This document shows positions 46,842-55,917 of a DNA stretch of 64,000 nt, in pieces. The stretch lies in NCBI GenBank assembly GCA_947492525.1, contig CANLNQ010000023.1:1-64000 (forward strand). Direction: 5' to 3'. Origin of the DNA: an uncultured Granulosicoccus sp. (GTDB taxonomy: Bacteria > Pseudomonadota > Gammaproteobacteria > Granulosicoccales > Granulosicoccaceae). The translations under genes and the position numbers were made by a program. The notes beneath the pieces were generated by a model. It saw only the letters and a list, made by a program, of their open reading frames with translations, did no database searches and was not told the origin of the DNA. Every line of letters starts with the position of its first letter. The stretch's first letter is position 1.

Positions 46842-47113
46842 AACAGGGGATCTGTCAGCTATGCGCTCGCGAGAGCGCACTGACCTTTCACCACCTGATA
46901 CCTCGCAAACTGCATCGCCGCAATCGATTTGCAAAACACTACAGCCGGCAGGAACTCAATGAGGGCGTCATGTTGTGCCGGCGTTGCCATCGCGGCCTGC
47001 ACAAGCTCTACAGCGAAATGGAACTGGGCAGCAGGCTCAACACACTGGAGGCACTCAGCCAGGATCCGGCAATTGCCAGACACGTTGCCTGGGTGGCGCG
47101 CCAGAAAAGCTGA
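46832..47113 (+). CDS. Small HNH-type zinc nuclease-like protein
   Basis: A 93-residue protein with a compact HNH layout: CQLCARES (first zinc Cys pair), TFHHLIPRKLHRRNRF (the His-rich ββα metal finger), and VMLCRRCHRGLHKLYSE (second Cys pair with His). This resembles stand-alone HNH proteins that are often of unknown role and sit in chromosomes without a restriction partner. It starts at GTG 46832 inside the last codons of the glucosidase gene, so it is probably co-translated. Nuclease activity is inferred from the motif only. Confidence 0.75.
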   Translation: MSLKQGICQLCARESALTFHHLIPRKLHRRNRFAKHYSRQELNEGVMLCRRCHRGLHKLYSEMELGSRLNTLEALSQDPAIARHVAWVARQKS

Positions 47114-47145
47114 AGGTGCCGCTGCTCCGCTGAAGCGCCGTGGAC

Positions 47146-47904
47146 TCAGCTGACGTCAGCGATGAAACGCTGAAAGGGTTCGGTGCGCGGATTGGAGAAC
47201 ATCTCCGCCGGTGTGCCCTGCTCCAGGATCTTTCCTTCATGCATGAAGATGACATGAGTGGATACATCGCGGGCAAAACTCATCTCATGAGTGACCACGA
47301 TCATGGTGCGCCCTTCTTCGGCCAGTGATTTCATGGTCTTGAGCACTTCGGCAACCAGTTCGGGATCCAGTGCCGAGGTCGGCTCATCGAAGAGGATGGC
47401 ATCCGGCTCCATCGCCAGGGCCCGAGCGATGGCGACCCGTTGCTGTTGACCCCCCGACAGCTGTGAGGGATACATGGATTTGCGCTCTGCCAGCCCCACC
47501 CGGTCGAGCAGGACTTCCGCGCGCTGCCTGGCAACCGCCTTCGACTCCCCCTTGACGATGACCGGACCTTCCATGACATTCTCCAACACGGTTCGGTGCG
47601 ACCAGAGATTGAATTGCTGGAACACCATGCCCAGGTGGCTGCGCAGATGCTCGATCTGCTTCTGGTCCGGTTTTCCGCCCTTCCCCATGCTGATTTCCTT
47701 GCCGTGCAGATAGACCTTGCCGGAAGTGGGCGGCTCGAGAAAATTCAGGCAACGCAGCAAGGTGCTCTTGCCGGAACCGGAGGCGCCGAGTATGGAGATG
47801 ACATCCTGTTTGCGTGCAGTGATATCCACGCCCTTGAGCACCTCGAGAGCACCGAAGGACTTGTAGATGGCCTCCGCTTTCAGAACGGTGTCGTTGTCAA
47901 CCAT
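47146..47904 (-). CDS. Basic amino acid ABC transporter ATP-binding protein (HisP/AotP type)
   Basis: A 252-residue ATPase of the polar amino acid uptake family. Walker A is GASGSGKST (about residue 37), the Q-loop is MVFQQFNLWSHRTVLENV, the signature is LSGGQQQRVAIARAL, Walker B is AILFDEPTSALD and the H-loop is VTHEM. It powers import with the two permeases and the binding protein encoded upstream. It overlaps the preceding permease gene by eight bases. The order receptor-permease-permease-ATPase equals hisJQMP/aotJQMP. Confidence 0.92.
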   Translation of the reverse strand: MVDNDTVLKAEAIYKSFGALEVLKGVDITARKQDVISILGASGSGKSTLLRCLNFLEPPTSGKVYLHGKEISMGKGGKPDQKQIEHLRSHLGMVFQQFNLWSHRTVLENVMEGPVIVKGESKAVARQRAEVLLDRVGLAERKSMYPSQLSGGQQQRVAIARALAMEPDAILFDEPTSALDPELVAEVLKTMKSLAEEGRTMIVVTHEMSFARDVSTHVIFMHEGKILEQGTPAEMFSNPRTEPFQRFIADVS

Positions 47905-48619
47905 GATGCTGTTTACCTTGAGTCACGGTATTGCCGGCCCGTATATGACGCGTCATGTACAGCTCTGCCTGACGCCACAGAAAGACGAATACCACCGTGA
48001 TGAACAGATAGATCAGAGCGGCCCAGAGATAACTGGAAAAATCGAAGGTGCGCGAGAAAACCTGCCGTGTTCGCCCCATGAGGTCGAAAACCGTGACGAC
48101 ACTGGCCAGCGCACTGGCTTTCATGAGCAGGATGACTTCATTGCCAAGCGCAGGCCAGGCAATGCGATAGGCGTGAGGAAAGGAGACCCGCTGCAGAATC
48201 CTGAAGCGGGACATGCCGACCGCTCTGGCCGCTTCGATTTCACGGTTGTCGACCCCCATCAAGCCGCCACGCAGAATCTCGGTCTGATAGGCGGTGGAGT
48301 TGACGACAAAGGTAAACAGGGCGCAATTGAAAGGATCTCGAAAGAAATTCCACAGCCCCCAGTCCTGCAGCAGAGGCCGGAATTGCCCGGAACCGTAGTA
48401 CACCAGAAACAGCTGTACCAGCAAGGGAGTACCCCGAATGAAGGAAATGTAGAGCCGCAGCGGCCATTGCGCCGCAACCGGAGCCGAGGTGCGGGCCAGA
48501 GCCAGAAACGGCGACAACAGACCGGCCATCAGCGCTCCGAGGCCTGTCAGCTGCAATGTCATCAGCAGCCCATCCAGAAACCGCGGCCCGTAGTTCGTAA
48601 TGATATAGAGCGGATCCAT
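47897..48619 (-). CDS. Basic amino acid ABC transporter permease (HisM type)
   Basis: A 240-residue permease with about five helices. AYQTEILRGGLMGVDNREIEAARAVGMSRF is the EAA loop that docks on the ATPase (the portion EAARAVGMSRF is the key). PALGNEVILLMKASALASVV follows, as is standard in this subfamily. It probably forms a heterodimer with the other permease (48619-49326). It shares one base with that gene. Confidence 0.92.
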   Translation of the reverse strand: MDPLYIITNYGPRFLDGLLMTLQLTGLGALMAGLLSPFLALARTSAPVAAQWPLRLYISFIRGTPLLVQLFLVYYGSGQFRPLLQDWGLWNFFRDPFNCALFTFVVNSTAYQTEILRGGLMGVDNREIEAARAVGMSRFRILQRVSFPHAYRIAWPALGNEVILLMKASALASVVTVFDLMGRTRQVFSRTFDFSSYLWAALIYLFITVVFVFLWRQAELYMTRHIRAGNTVTQGKQHHG

Positions 48620-49326
48620 CAGCGGTTGACGATACCTCGGTTGGCGCGCTTTTCGAGTCGGTCAAGACCGAACTCCGACAGGACGCACAGTGCCCAGTAA
48701 ATCAAGGCCGCTGCCAGATAGAAAGTGAATGGCTGCTTGGTCGCGCCAACCGCCACCTTGGTCATGCGCATCAGGTCATTCAAGGCAATGATGGACACCA
48801 GCGCCGTATCCTTGAGCAGATTGATCCACAGGTTTCCCAGTCCGGGCAATGCAAAGCGCCAGGCCTGTGGCAGCTTGATACGCATGAACACTTGTCGGGT
48901 GTTCATCCCGACGGCTTTTCCTGCCTCGCTCTGGCCCGGATCGAGCGAGTTGAAGGCGCCACGCAGCACCTCCGAGGAAAAGGCACCGAATACCATGCCC
49001 AGCGCCAATACGCCGGCAGCGAAAGGGCTGAATTCGGGCGAGGCGGAATCGGGCGAGACGAACGCAGACAACTTGTTGATCAGCAGGCCGATCCCGTTAT
49101 AGACAACGAACAGGGTCAGCAGCTCGGGCAGACCACGCATGATGGTTGAATAGGCGAAGCCTGCACAGCGCAACACCAGGTGCCTGGACAGTGATGCCCA
49201 GGCAACGGCAAAGCCGATGAGCAACCCCAGCAACAAGGCCGCCACACCCAATTGCAGTGTGACGGCGAGCCCGGCGAGCAATTCATCTCCCCAGCCGGTC
49301 TCCCCGAAAGCGAACAGTTCTCGCAT
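48619..49326 (-). CDS. Basic amino acid ABC transporter permease (HisQ type)
   Basis: A 235-residue permease, five helices predicted. LLIGFAVAWASLSRHL, FAYSTIMRGLPELLTLFVVY and the EAA-type loop SEVLRGAFNSLDPGQSEAGKAVGM (read in part) agree with the HisQ family. LPQAWRFALPGLGNLWINLLKD follows. It begins 23 bp after the receptor gene and ends on the start of the second permease. Confidence 0.92.
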   Translation of the reverse strand: MRELFAFGETGWGDELLAGLAVTLQLGVAALLLGLLIGFAVAWASLSRHLVLRCAGFAYSTIMRGLPELLTLFVVYNGIGLLINKLSAFVSPDSASPEFSPFAAGVLALGMVFGAFSSEVLRGAFNSLDPGQSEAGKAVGMNTRQVFMRIKLPQAWRFALPGLGNLWINLLKDTALVSIIALNDLMRMTKVAVGATKQPFTFYLAAALIYWALCVLSEFGLDRLEKRANRGIVNR

Positions 49327-49349
49327 GCCGATTGCCAGAGTGTCTGGCG

Positions 49350-50123
49350 CTATTTCATGGTGTAGACGTCAATGTCGAAGTACTTCTGGTTGATTTCCTG
49401 ATAGGTCCCGTCTTCACGGATTTCCTGCAGTGCCTTGTTCATGCGCTCGCGCAGATCGTTGTCTTCCTGACGAACGGCGATGCCGACACCTTCACCCACG
49501 AAAGCAGGATCGGTGATGGGGTCGCCAGCCATCTCGCAACAGGCACCGTCTTCCGTATTGCTGACCCAGTCGAGCATCGGCAGCAGGTCGCCCACGACCA
49601 GATCGATACGGCCACTGGCCATGTCGAGATTGACCTCGTCCTGGGTAGGATAGAGACGGATATCCGCGTCCGGATACGTGGCTTCGATGTAATCCGCCAT
49701 GGTGGTCCCGGACTGAGCGCCGAGCACCTTGTCTTCGAGCGCTTCAGGCGTGAACTCGGTGATATCCGAATCCTTGGCAACCACATGCGTCATCGCAGCC
49801 AGATAATAGGGGTCGGTGAAAGCCACCTGCTTCTTGCGCTCTTCGGTAATGAACATGGAAGCGATGATGAAATCGTATTTGTCGGCAATCAGACCGGGGA
49901 TGATGCCGTCCCAGTCCTGCGCCACCACCTCGCAATCCGCACCCATCTTCTCGCACAGTGCCAACCCGATTTCCACATCGAAGCCCTTGACCTCACCACT
50001 GGCATCGATGAAGTTGAACGGAGGATAAGCACCCTCGGTGCCCAGGCGGAGCGCCTCGGCCGAGACGTTGGCCGCGGCGAATGTGCCCGTCAGTGCGAGG
50101 GCTGTCAGTAGTCGTCTTGTCAT
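49350..50123 (-). CDS. Amino acid ABC transporter substrate-binding protein (LAO/HisJ type)
   Basis: A 257-residue periplasmic receptor with a signal peptide (residues 1-22, ending VSA). LRLGTEGAYPPFNFIDASG is the lysine/arginine/ornithine-binding start, and FDVEIGLALCEKMGADCEVV, DWDGIIPGLIADKYDFII and ERKKQVAFTDPYY follow, as in HisJ and ArgT. Acidic residues near the ligand pocket suggest a basic amino acid (lysine, arginine, ornithine, histidine) as ligand. It opens the four-gene importer operon. Confidence 0.92.
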   Translation of the reverse strand: MTRRLLTALALTGTFAAANVSAEALRLGTEGAYPPFNFIDASGEVKGFDVEIGLALCEKMGADCEVVAQDWDGIIPGLIADKYDFIIASMFITEERKKQVAFTDPYYLAAMTHVVAKDSDITEFTPEALEDKVLGAQSGTTMADYIEATYPDADIRLYPTQDEVNLDMASGRIDLVVGDLLPMLDWVSNTEDGACCEMAGDPITDPAFVGEGVGIAVRQEDNDLRERMNKALQEIREDGTYQEINQKYFDIDVYTMK

Positions 50124-50217
50124 GCTGCAACTCGTTTGATTTGAAAGCTGCCAGCAGTGTATAGCCTCGGCGCGATTTTGACAAAACAGTTGCTCCGGGA
50201 ATCCTGCTCGCCGATGC

Positions 50218-52092
50218 CTACTGATTCACGCTTTCATCCAGCGTCGCCGGCAGTTCCAGAAATCCACCGGATTGACGAGCCCACAGACTGGCATACAGAC
50301 CATCCCCCTCGGCCAGCTCGGCGTGGCTGCCCTCCTCTACCACGGCCCCTGCATCCATGACGATGAGCCGGTCCATTGCCGCTATCGTCGACAGTCGGTG
50401 CGCGATCGCGATCACCGTCTTGCCCTGCATCAGTGCACCGAGATTTTCCTGAATGACAGCCTCGACTTCACTGTCCAGAGCGGACGTGGCTTCATCCAGC
50501 ACGAGAATGGGTGCATCTTTCAGAAACATGCGGGCAATGGCAAGACGCTGACGCTGACCACCCGAGAGCTTGACACCGCGCTCGCCCACCTGAGCCTCGT
50601 AGCCACGCCGGCCGGCCGTATCCTCCAGCTGCAGAATGAAATCATGCGCATTGGCACGTCGTGCCGCAGCTTCCACTTCCTCGCGTGACGCGCCGCGTCG
50701 ACCGTAGGCGATGTTCTCGTAGACAGTACGATGCAGCAATGACGTATCCTGCGTCACGACGCCGATATGCTGGCGCAGACTTTCCTGTCTGATGCTGGTG
50801 ATGTCAGTACCGTCGATCAGGATACGACCCGCCTCGACATCGTACAGGCGCAACAGCAGATTGGTGAGTGTGGTCTTGCCGGCTCCCGAGCGCCCGACCA
50901 GACCGATCTTCTCGCCACCGGCAATCGTCAGTGTCAGTTGCTCGATGGCTCCCGTATCGCGACCATAGTGAAAACGCACATCCTCGAACTGGATCCTGCC
51001 TTCCGGCACTTGCAGATCTTCAGCCTCCGGCTTGTCCACGACCTCCTGCCGCGTCGAGAGCATGTGCATGCCGTCATAGATCACACCCACGCTTTCAAAC
51101 AGACCGGACAATTCCCACATGATCCAGTGAGACATGCCGTGCAAGCGCAGCACCAGTCCGACGCCGACAGCCAGTGCTCCAACACTGGTCAGGTCATTGA
51201 CCCAGAGCAGCAGGCCAGCCAGTGCAACGCTGAACAGCAGCAAGGCATTGAGCAGCGACAAACAGGTGTTCAGGCCGGTCACCAGTCTGAATTGCGGATA
51301 CACGGTACTCAGAAAGCTCTGCATGCTGTTACGAGCATAATCGGCCTCCTGGCCGGCATGCGCAAAGAGTTTGACCGTCATGATATTGGTGTAACTGTCC
51401 ACCACGCGGCCTGTCATTTCGCTTCGCGCGTCGGCTTGTCGTCGCGACACACCTTTCAGACGAGGCAGAAAGTAGCGCAGCATCAGAACGTAGGCCAGCA
51501 ACCAGACAATGAACGGAGCGATCATCCACACACTGAAGGATGACACCAGCACCATCGCACCCAGAAAATAGACGCCCACGTAGACCAGCACGTCCAGAAC
51601 CTTGAGCACGGCATCACGGATGGCCAGAGAGGTCTGCATGACTTTGGTGGCCACTCGCCCGGCAAATTCATCCTGATAGAAGGAATAGCTCTGCCCCAGC
51701 ATCCAGCGATGCGCCTTCCAGCGAATGGTCATGACGAAATTGCCGATGATGGTCTGGTGCAGCAACAGCGAGTGCAACAGCCCGGCCAGCGGCAGAAACA
51801 CCAGAATGACCAGTGCCATCCACAACAGACGGCTGGATTCTTCAGCCAGCAAGGTGTCAGGGTCGCGACTGCCCAGCCAGTCGACCAGATTGCCGAGAAA
51901 GGCAAAGAGACTGATTTCCAGAACCGATATGATGGCGGAGAACACCCCCATCAACAGCAACCATTGCCAGGATGAACCGATGTAGTGCCACAGAAACGGC
52001 AACAGGGTGTCAGGCGGCCGAGTCGGTTGTGAATCGGGAAAGGGCTCGATACGCTGCTCGAAAAAGCCCAGAAATCGATCGACCAGACTCAT
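50218..52092 (-). CDS. ABC exporter, fused membrane and ATPase domains
   Basis: A 624-residue half-transporter. Residues about 40-350 hold six helices with a conserved KLFAHAGQEADYAR coupling stretch. The ATPase domain has Walker A GLVGRSGAGKTT, signature LSGGQRQRLAIARM, Walker B PILVLDEATSALD and H-loop IAHRLSTI. It is the MsbA/MdlB type that exports lipids, drugs or peptides as a dimer. The substrate is unknown. Its start overlaps the stop of the upstream membrane protein gene by four bases, so the two are coupled. Confidence 0.9.
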   Translation of the reverse strand: MSLVDRFLGFFEQRIEPFPDSQPTRPPDTLLPFLWHYIGSSWQWLLLMGVFSAIISVLEISLFAFLGNLVDWLGSRDPDTLLAEESSRLLWMALVILVFLPLAGLLHSLLLHQTIIGNFVMTIRWKAHRWMLGQSYSFYQDEFAGRVATKVMQTSLAIRDAVLKVLDVLVYVGVYFLGAMVLVSSFSVWMIAPFIVWLLAYVLMLRYFLPRLKGVSRRQADARSEMTGRVVDSYTNIMTVKLFAHAGQEADYARNSMQSFLSTVYPQFRLVTGLNTCLSLLNALLLFSVALAGLLLWVNDLTSVGALAVGVGLVLRLHGMSHWIMWELSGLFESVGVIYDGMHMLSTRQEVVDKPEAEDLQVPEGRIQFEDVRFHYGRDTGAIEQLTLTIAGGEKIGLVGRSGAGKTTLTNLLLRLYDVEAGRILIDGTDITSIRQESLRQHIGVVTQDTSLLHRTVYENIAYGRRGASREEVEAAARRANAHDFILQLEDTAGRRGYEAQVGERGVKLSGGQRQRLAIARMFLKDAPILVLDEATSALDSEVEAVIQENLGALMQGKTVIAIAHRLSTIAAMDRLIVMDAGAVVEEGSHAELAEGDGLYASLWARQSGGFLELPATLDESVNQ

Positions 52093-52535
52093 GGCAATCT
52101 GCTCACGGCACTACTGATGGCGTTGACATTCTCCCAGACGAACCACAATGCCGAGAATGTGGCGATGGCAATCAGCGAGCTGAAAATGCCGACTATCGAG
52201 GAAGACATCCAGCCCAACAGACCGGTAGCCAGGACAAACATGAACAAGGCAATCGTTGCACAGGCAGTCCCCAGGGATCGGACCATGGATACCTTGTCGA
52301 GCAGGCTTTGTGGCATGGTATCCAGACCGGCCAGTTCGATGCTCAGACGTACATCGGTGTACAGGGCTATCAGGAACAACAATGACGACAGCAGAAACAA
52401 CAGGAATACCACTTGCGCCACCCTGCTACGCAAGCCATAACGCAGGACATGCGCCGCAATCGACAATGAAAAGCCCGACATGAGACCACTGATGAAGGCA
52501 ACCTGGCCTGTCTGCAGTTCTAATAATTCTCGCAT
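52089..52535 (-). CDS. Small four-helix membrane protein
   Basis: A 148-residue protein I do not recognise. Four hydrophobic segments are evident: about residues 13-31, 40-60, 85-107 and 112-132. There is no signal peptidase site and no known motif. The tight overlap (ATGA) with the ABC exporter suggests it accompanies that transporter as an accessory. The ATG at 52535 is 18 bp from the ATG of the divergent GTPase gene, and no ribosome site is visible for it. Confidence 0.7.
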   Translation of the reverse strand: MRELLELQTGQVAFISGLMSGFSLSIAAHVLRYGLRSRVAQVVFLLFLLSSLLFLIALYTDVRLSIELAGLDTMPQSLLDKVSMVRSLGTACATIALFMFVLATGLLGWMSSSIVGIFSSLIAIATFSALWFVWENVNAISSAVSRLP

Positions 52536-52553
52536 TTGCGGAGTATACGGGAG

Positions 52554-53663
52554 ATGAACCTGAAGCCTGGCTGGAGACGCTGGTTACAGGCACTGGTACA
52601 ACCGGAGCCAAGCCCGGCGCTCGAAGAGGCCCTGTCTCGGCACCGCGACACGCTACCAGTGCTCTGGCTCCTGGGCAAGACGGGAGCTGGCAAATCCTCC
52701 GTCATACAACGTCTGACGGGCGATTCCCGCGCACAGGTGGGCAACGGCTTCGAGCCCTGCACCCGGAGCGCCATGCATTACGATCATCCTCGGGATGTCC
52801 CGGTCATGCGTTTTCTGGACACCCGGGGGCTGGGAGAAGCGCACTATGATCCGGCCAGCGACCTGGAAGCTGCCAGAGGCGGCAGCCACGCACTGCTGGT
52901 ACTGACACGCGTTGACGACCCGGCACAGGCGGCGCTGATCGCCGCTCTGGAATCACTGACTTGCGCCGAGGCTCGCCTGGCCACGCTGCATGTGCACACG
53001 GCTCTGCACAGTCTGCCCGAGACCGACCTCGAGCGAGCGATCCAGTTCAACAGCGAACAGGTCGCTCAGGCCCTGCAACGCAAACCCACCTCGATTCGTA
53101 TCGATTTTACCGATCCCGATGATGGCTTCGACGATCCGGATGTCGGTCTGGCCGAGCTGCGGGACGCCATCATCGATCTGGTACCGGAGCTTGCCCGAGT
53201 ACTGAGTCGTGGTGAGGGACATGATCAGGAAGAGACGCTCTATCTCGCCCAACGCCGGGAAATCATGGGCTATGCCAGTGCCGCCGCCGCCATCGATCTG
53301 GTCCCGGCTGTCGGTCTTGTCGCCGTCCCCAGTCTCCAGGGCAAGATGCTGCACGCCCTGGCGGGCCGGTACGATATTGCCTGGAATCGGCGCATCGCCA
53401 CCGAATTCGTGGCGGCTCTGGGTAGCGGCTTTCTGTACCGCTACGTCATCTCGCTGGGCAGCCGCCAACTGGCCAAATTCATTCCGGTCTACGGGCAAAG
53501 TGCCGGCGCCGCTGCGGCCGCGAGTATCAGTTTCGCCAGCACGTATGCTCTGGGCCGCGCGGCCTGCCTGTACCTGTATCGCCGCAAGCACCATCAGAGC
53601 GTCGATCCCGAGGTGCTGCGTGACGCTTTCGTCAAGGCTTTCAAGGAGCAGAAGACACCGTGA
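52554..53663 (+). CDS. P-loop GTPase with hydrophobic C-terminal domain (YcjF/DUF697-like)
   Basis: A 369-residue protein. G1 is GKTGAGKSS (41-49), G3 is DTRG (89-92) and G4 is TRVD (118-121), as in Era-like GTPases. From about residue 245 the chain is hydrophobic (SAAAAIDLVPAVGLVAVPSL, then two more stretches), resembling the DUF697 membrane-associated domain of YcjF-type proteins. ATG 52554 was chosen: GGAG lies about 9 nt upstream; a TTG 18 bp earlier is possible. The stop overlaps the next GTPase gene (GTGA). It probably acts at the inner membrane; its target is unknown. Confidence 0.82.
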   Translation: MNLKPGWRRWLQALVQPEPSPALEEALSRHRDTLPVLWLLGKTGAGKSSVIQRLTGDSRAQVGNGFEPCTRSAMHYDHPRDVPVMRFLDTRGLGEAHYDPASDLEAARGGSHALLVLTRVDDPAQAALIAALESLTCAEARLATLHVHTALHSLPETDLERAIQFNSEQVAQALQRKPTSIRIDFTDPDDGFDDPDVGLAELRDAIIDLVPELARVLSRGEGHDQEETLYLAQRREIMGYASAAAAIDLVPAVGLVAVPSLQGKMLHALAGRYDIAWNRRIATEFVAALGSGFLYRYVISLGSRQLAKFIPVYGQSAGAAAAASISFASTYALGRAACLYLYRRKHHQSVDPEVLRDAFVKAFKEQKTP

Positions 53664-55276
53664 ACTTGCTGCCACTGTTCAGAAGCACGGCTCGCAGCGC
53701 AGCCTGGTACGCCGCGCTGGTGGTGATTCTGCCACTGCTCAGCCTGGGTATTCTGGGTCTGGTATTTCTCTGGCAGAACGATTACCTGCTGCTGGTGCTG
53801 GCCATCTGGCTGGGTATCACCCTGGCAGGCTATGCTCTGTTCAGATTCCTGCCACAGGGGCGACAGGTGACCGGCGATGGCGCTCCGGTGAAAACGCAGA
53901 ATCTGTCCGGTCAACTGCCGGACAAACTTGACGAACAGGCCGACTGGACGGAACAGGATCGAGCACTGTGGCAATCCCTGTGCACTCTGATCGAAGAGCG
54001 CCTGGATGATGAACTGCCGTGGCAGGCGCTACCCGATGAATCCCTCGAACTGCTCTCCTCGGTCTCGGCTCATTACAACCCCCACCGAAGTGGCAAATCT
54101 GCAGAGGGCGAACGCCCCCGTGGGCTGGAATACCGCTTCACGCTTCCCGAAGCCCTGCTGGTGCTGTCCGTCGCCAGCGCGCGCTATCGCAACGTCATTC
54201 TGCAACACATCCCGTTTGCCGAAAAGGTGACGGTGGCTTCGATGGTCACCCTGTATGACCGGCAACAGGACATCCGTACCGGTTATACCTGGTTCAACAA
54301 TATCCGCCGCACACTGCGTCTGGTCAATCCTCTGGCCGCTGCCATCGGCGAGATTCGTGATCAGTTCACCAACCGCGTCTTCGACCACCTGAGCAACAAT
54401 GTGCAACGCGACCTGAAGCGGCTGTTGCTGCAGGAAGTGGCGCAAGTGGGCATGGACCTGTACAGCGGCAGGCTCAAGACATCTGCCGCCGAACTGCAGG
54501 ATTATCGCAGCCGCGCCTTTCAGGAGGACCTGCAGCAGACAGCGCCACTGGCAGAACCGCTCAGAATCGTCATCATCGGACAGACCAGTGCCGGTAAATC
54601 CTCACTGATCAATGCACTTGCCGACACCCTGGATGCAGAGATCGACATTCTGCCCAGCACTGATCGCCTGGTGACTCACCGTCTGCAACTTGCCGATGCA
54701 GCGCCCATGCACCTGATCGATACGGTGGGACTTGATCAGGACACCACCGATCCGGACAGGCTGGCGCAACTGGCAATCAATGCGGACATGATTCTGCTGA
54801 TCGTGCGAGCCAACCAGCCAGCACGGGCACCCGACCAGCAAGTCTGGGAAGCTCTTCAGGCGACCTTCGCCAACCTGCCCAGACGACGCCCTCCTCCTCT
54901 GATGCTGGTCATGACGCATATCGATCAACTCTCACCCAGAGCGTCCTGGTCTCCCCCTTATGTGCTCGATAGCGACGATCGCAAGGCGGTCAACATTCGC
55001 GCAGCCTTGCAAAGCGCCTTGACGCAAATCGGCCTGCCCGAGCAGAGCCCGGCGGTCCCGGTCTGCCTGTCTGCCGAAAAAGGTCGCTACAACGTGGACG
55101 CTGTAGCCGCACAACTCATGATGCTGCAAGACAATGCAACACTGACACAGCTGAACCGCCGTCGGATCGAACGAGGTGATCAGGCGCTCAGCTGGCAACA
55201 ACGCTGGTCTCAGGTAAAGCGCCTGGGTCAGGTACTGGGACGGGCTGCGACAGGTCTGCGCGATTCGGACACCTGA
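53660..55276 (+). CDS. Membrane-anchored GTPase, partner of the preceding gene
   Basis: A 538-residue protein. Two helices (about 15-38 and 42-64) anchor it, then a helical region of about 240 residues leads to a C-terminal GTPase domain: G1 GQTSAGKSS (307-315), G3 DTVG (354-357) and G4 THID (419-422). The G domain resembles the 50S-ribosome-binding GTPase superfamily. It is translationally coupled (GTGA overlap) to the first GTPase gene. Paired GTPases with membrane parts suggest a membrane-remodelling or assembly switch; this is inference. No close named family was recognised. Confidence 0.82.
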   Translation: MNLLPLFRSTARSAAWYAALVVILPLLSLGILGLVFLWQNDYLLLVLAIWLGITLAGYALFRFLPQGRQVTGDGAPVKTQNLSGQLPDKLDEQADWTEQDRALWQSLCTLIEERLDDELPWQALPDESLELLSSVSAHYNPHRSGKSAEGERPRGLEYRFTLPEALLVLSVASARYRNVILQHIPFAEKVTVASMVTLYDRQQDIRTGYTWFNNIRRTLRLVNPLAAAIGEIRDQFTNRVFDHLSNNVQRDLKRLLLQEVAQVGMDLYSGRLKTSAAELQDYRSRAFQEDLQQTAPLAEPLRIVIIGQTSAGKSSLINALADTLDAEIDILPSTDRLVTHRLQLADAAPMHLIDTVGLDQDTTDPDRLAQLAINADMILLIVRANQPARAPDQQVWEALQATFANLPRRRPPPLMLVMTHIDQLSPRASWSPPYVLDSDDRKAVNIRAALQSALTQIGLPEQSPAVPVCLSAEKGRYNVDAVAAQLMMLQDNATLTQLNRRRIERGDQALSWQQRWSQVKRLGQVLGRAATGLRDSDT

Positions 55277-55326
55277 TGAGCATCGCGCCTTGCCGGGCTC
55301 CGTCGATCAATCACGAACGCTCACCA

Positions 55327-55896
55327 TCAGAGAGAAGGCGCAGGCGCCAGGGGTGATTTCGAATCATTGATGTGATTGGTGAGATTCGTGAAATGAATGG
55401 TACTGATCACCATGGTCAGATCCACAAGATTCTCATCCGTCAGCCCGATATCCCTGGCCTGCTGCAGCTGTTCATCGGCAAGCCTGCCCGGTGTCTGCAT
55501 GAGCGTGGTGACCAGTTCAATCAGGCAATCGATACGCACTTCACCCATGGCGTCCCCACGGCGCAAAGCCAGGATCTGTTCGGCACTGAAACCTGCCTTG
55601 CCGGCCTTGAAGGTGTGGACCGACAGGCAATGATCACAGCCGGTCAGCTGGCTCACCCGCAACTTGACCGCTTCGATCTCACGTTCGTTCAGGGAGCCTG
55701 CACTCAGGGCTTGTTCCATCTGCAGGTAGGCACGCAATGCCGCTTCGCTATTGGCGAACTGCAAGTACACCTCGGCCAGCCTGCCATTCATGCGCACGGC
55801 CTCCAGCGCTTCCAGGGTTTCCGGCTGCAGTTCATTCTCGGCAAGAGTGGATAGTCGCGACACGGTATGATCATCAGAACAGGAAGACAGGATCAT
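55327..55896 (-). CDS. Carboxymuconolactone decarboxylase/AhpD-like protein
   Basis: A 189-residue, helical protein with an AhpD-type redox site: CDHC (Cys87 and Cys90) followed by His94 in LSVHTFKAGKAG. This is the alkylhydroperoxidase AhpD core. It may reduce peroxides or act as a thiol-based antioxidant. ATG 55896 is taken because the frame further upstream runs antisense through plsB and has no family similarity. It lies 21 bp from the plsB start, so regulatory sites must lie within the genes. Confidence 0.85.
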   Translation of the reverse strand: MILSSCSDDHTVSRLSTLAENELQPETLEALEAVRMNGRLAEVYLQFANSEAALRAYLQMEQALSAGSLNEREIEAVKLRVSQLTGCDHCLSVHTFKAGKAGFSAEQILALRRGDAMGEVRIDCLIELVTTLMQTPGRLADEQLQQARDIGLTDENLVDLTMVISTIHFTNLTNHINDSKSPLAPAPSL

Positions 55897-55917
55897 TATG
55901 CCCCATGGACTCCATTC

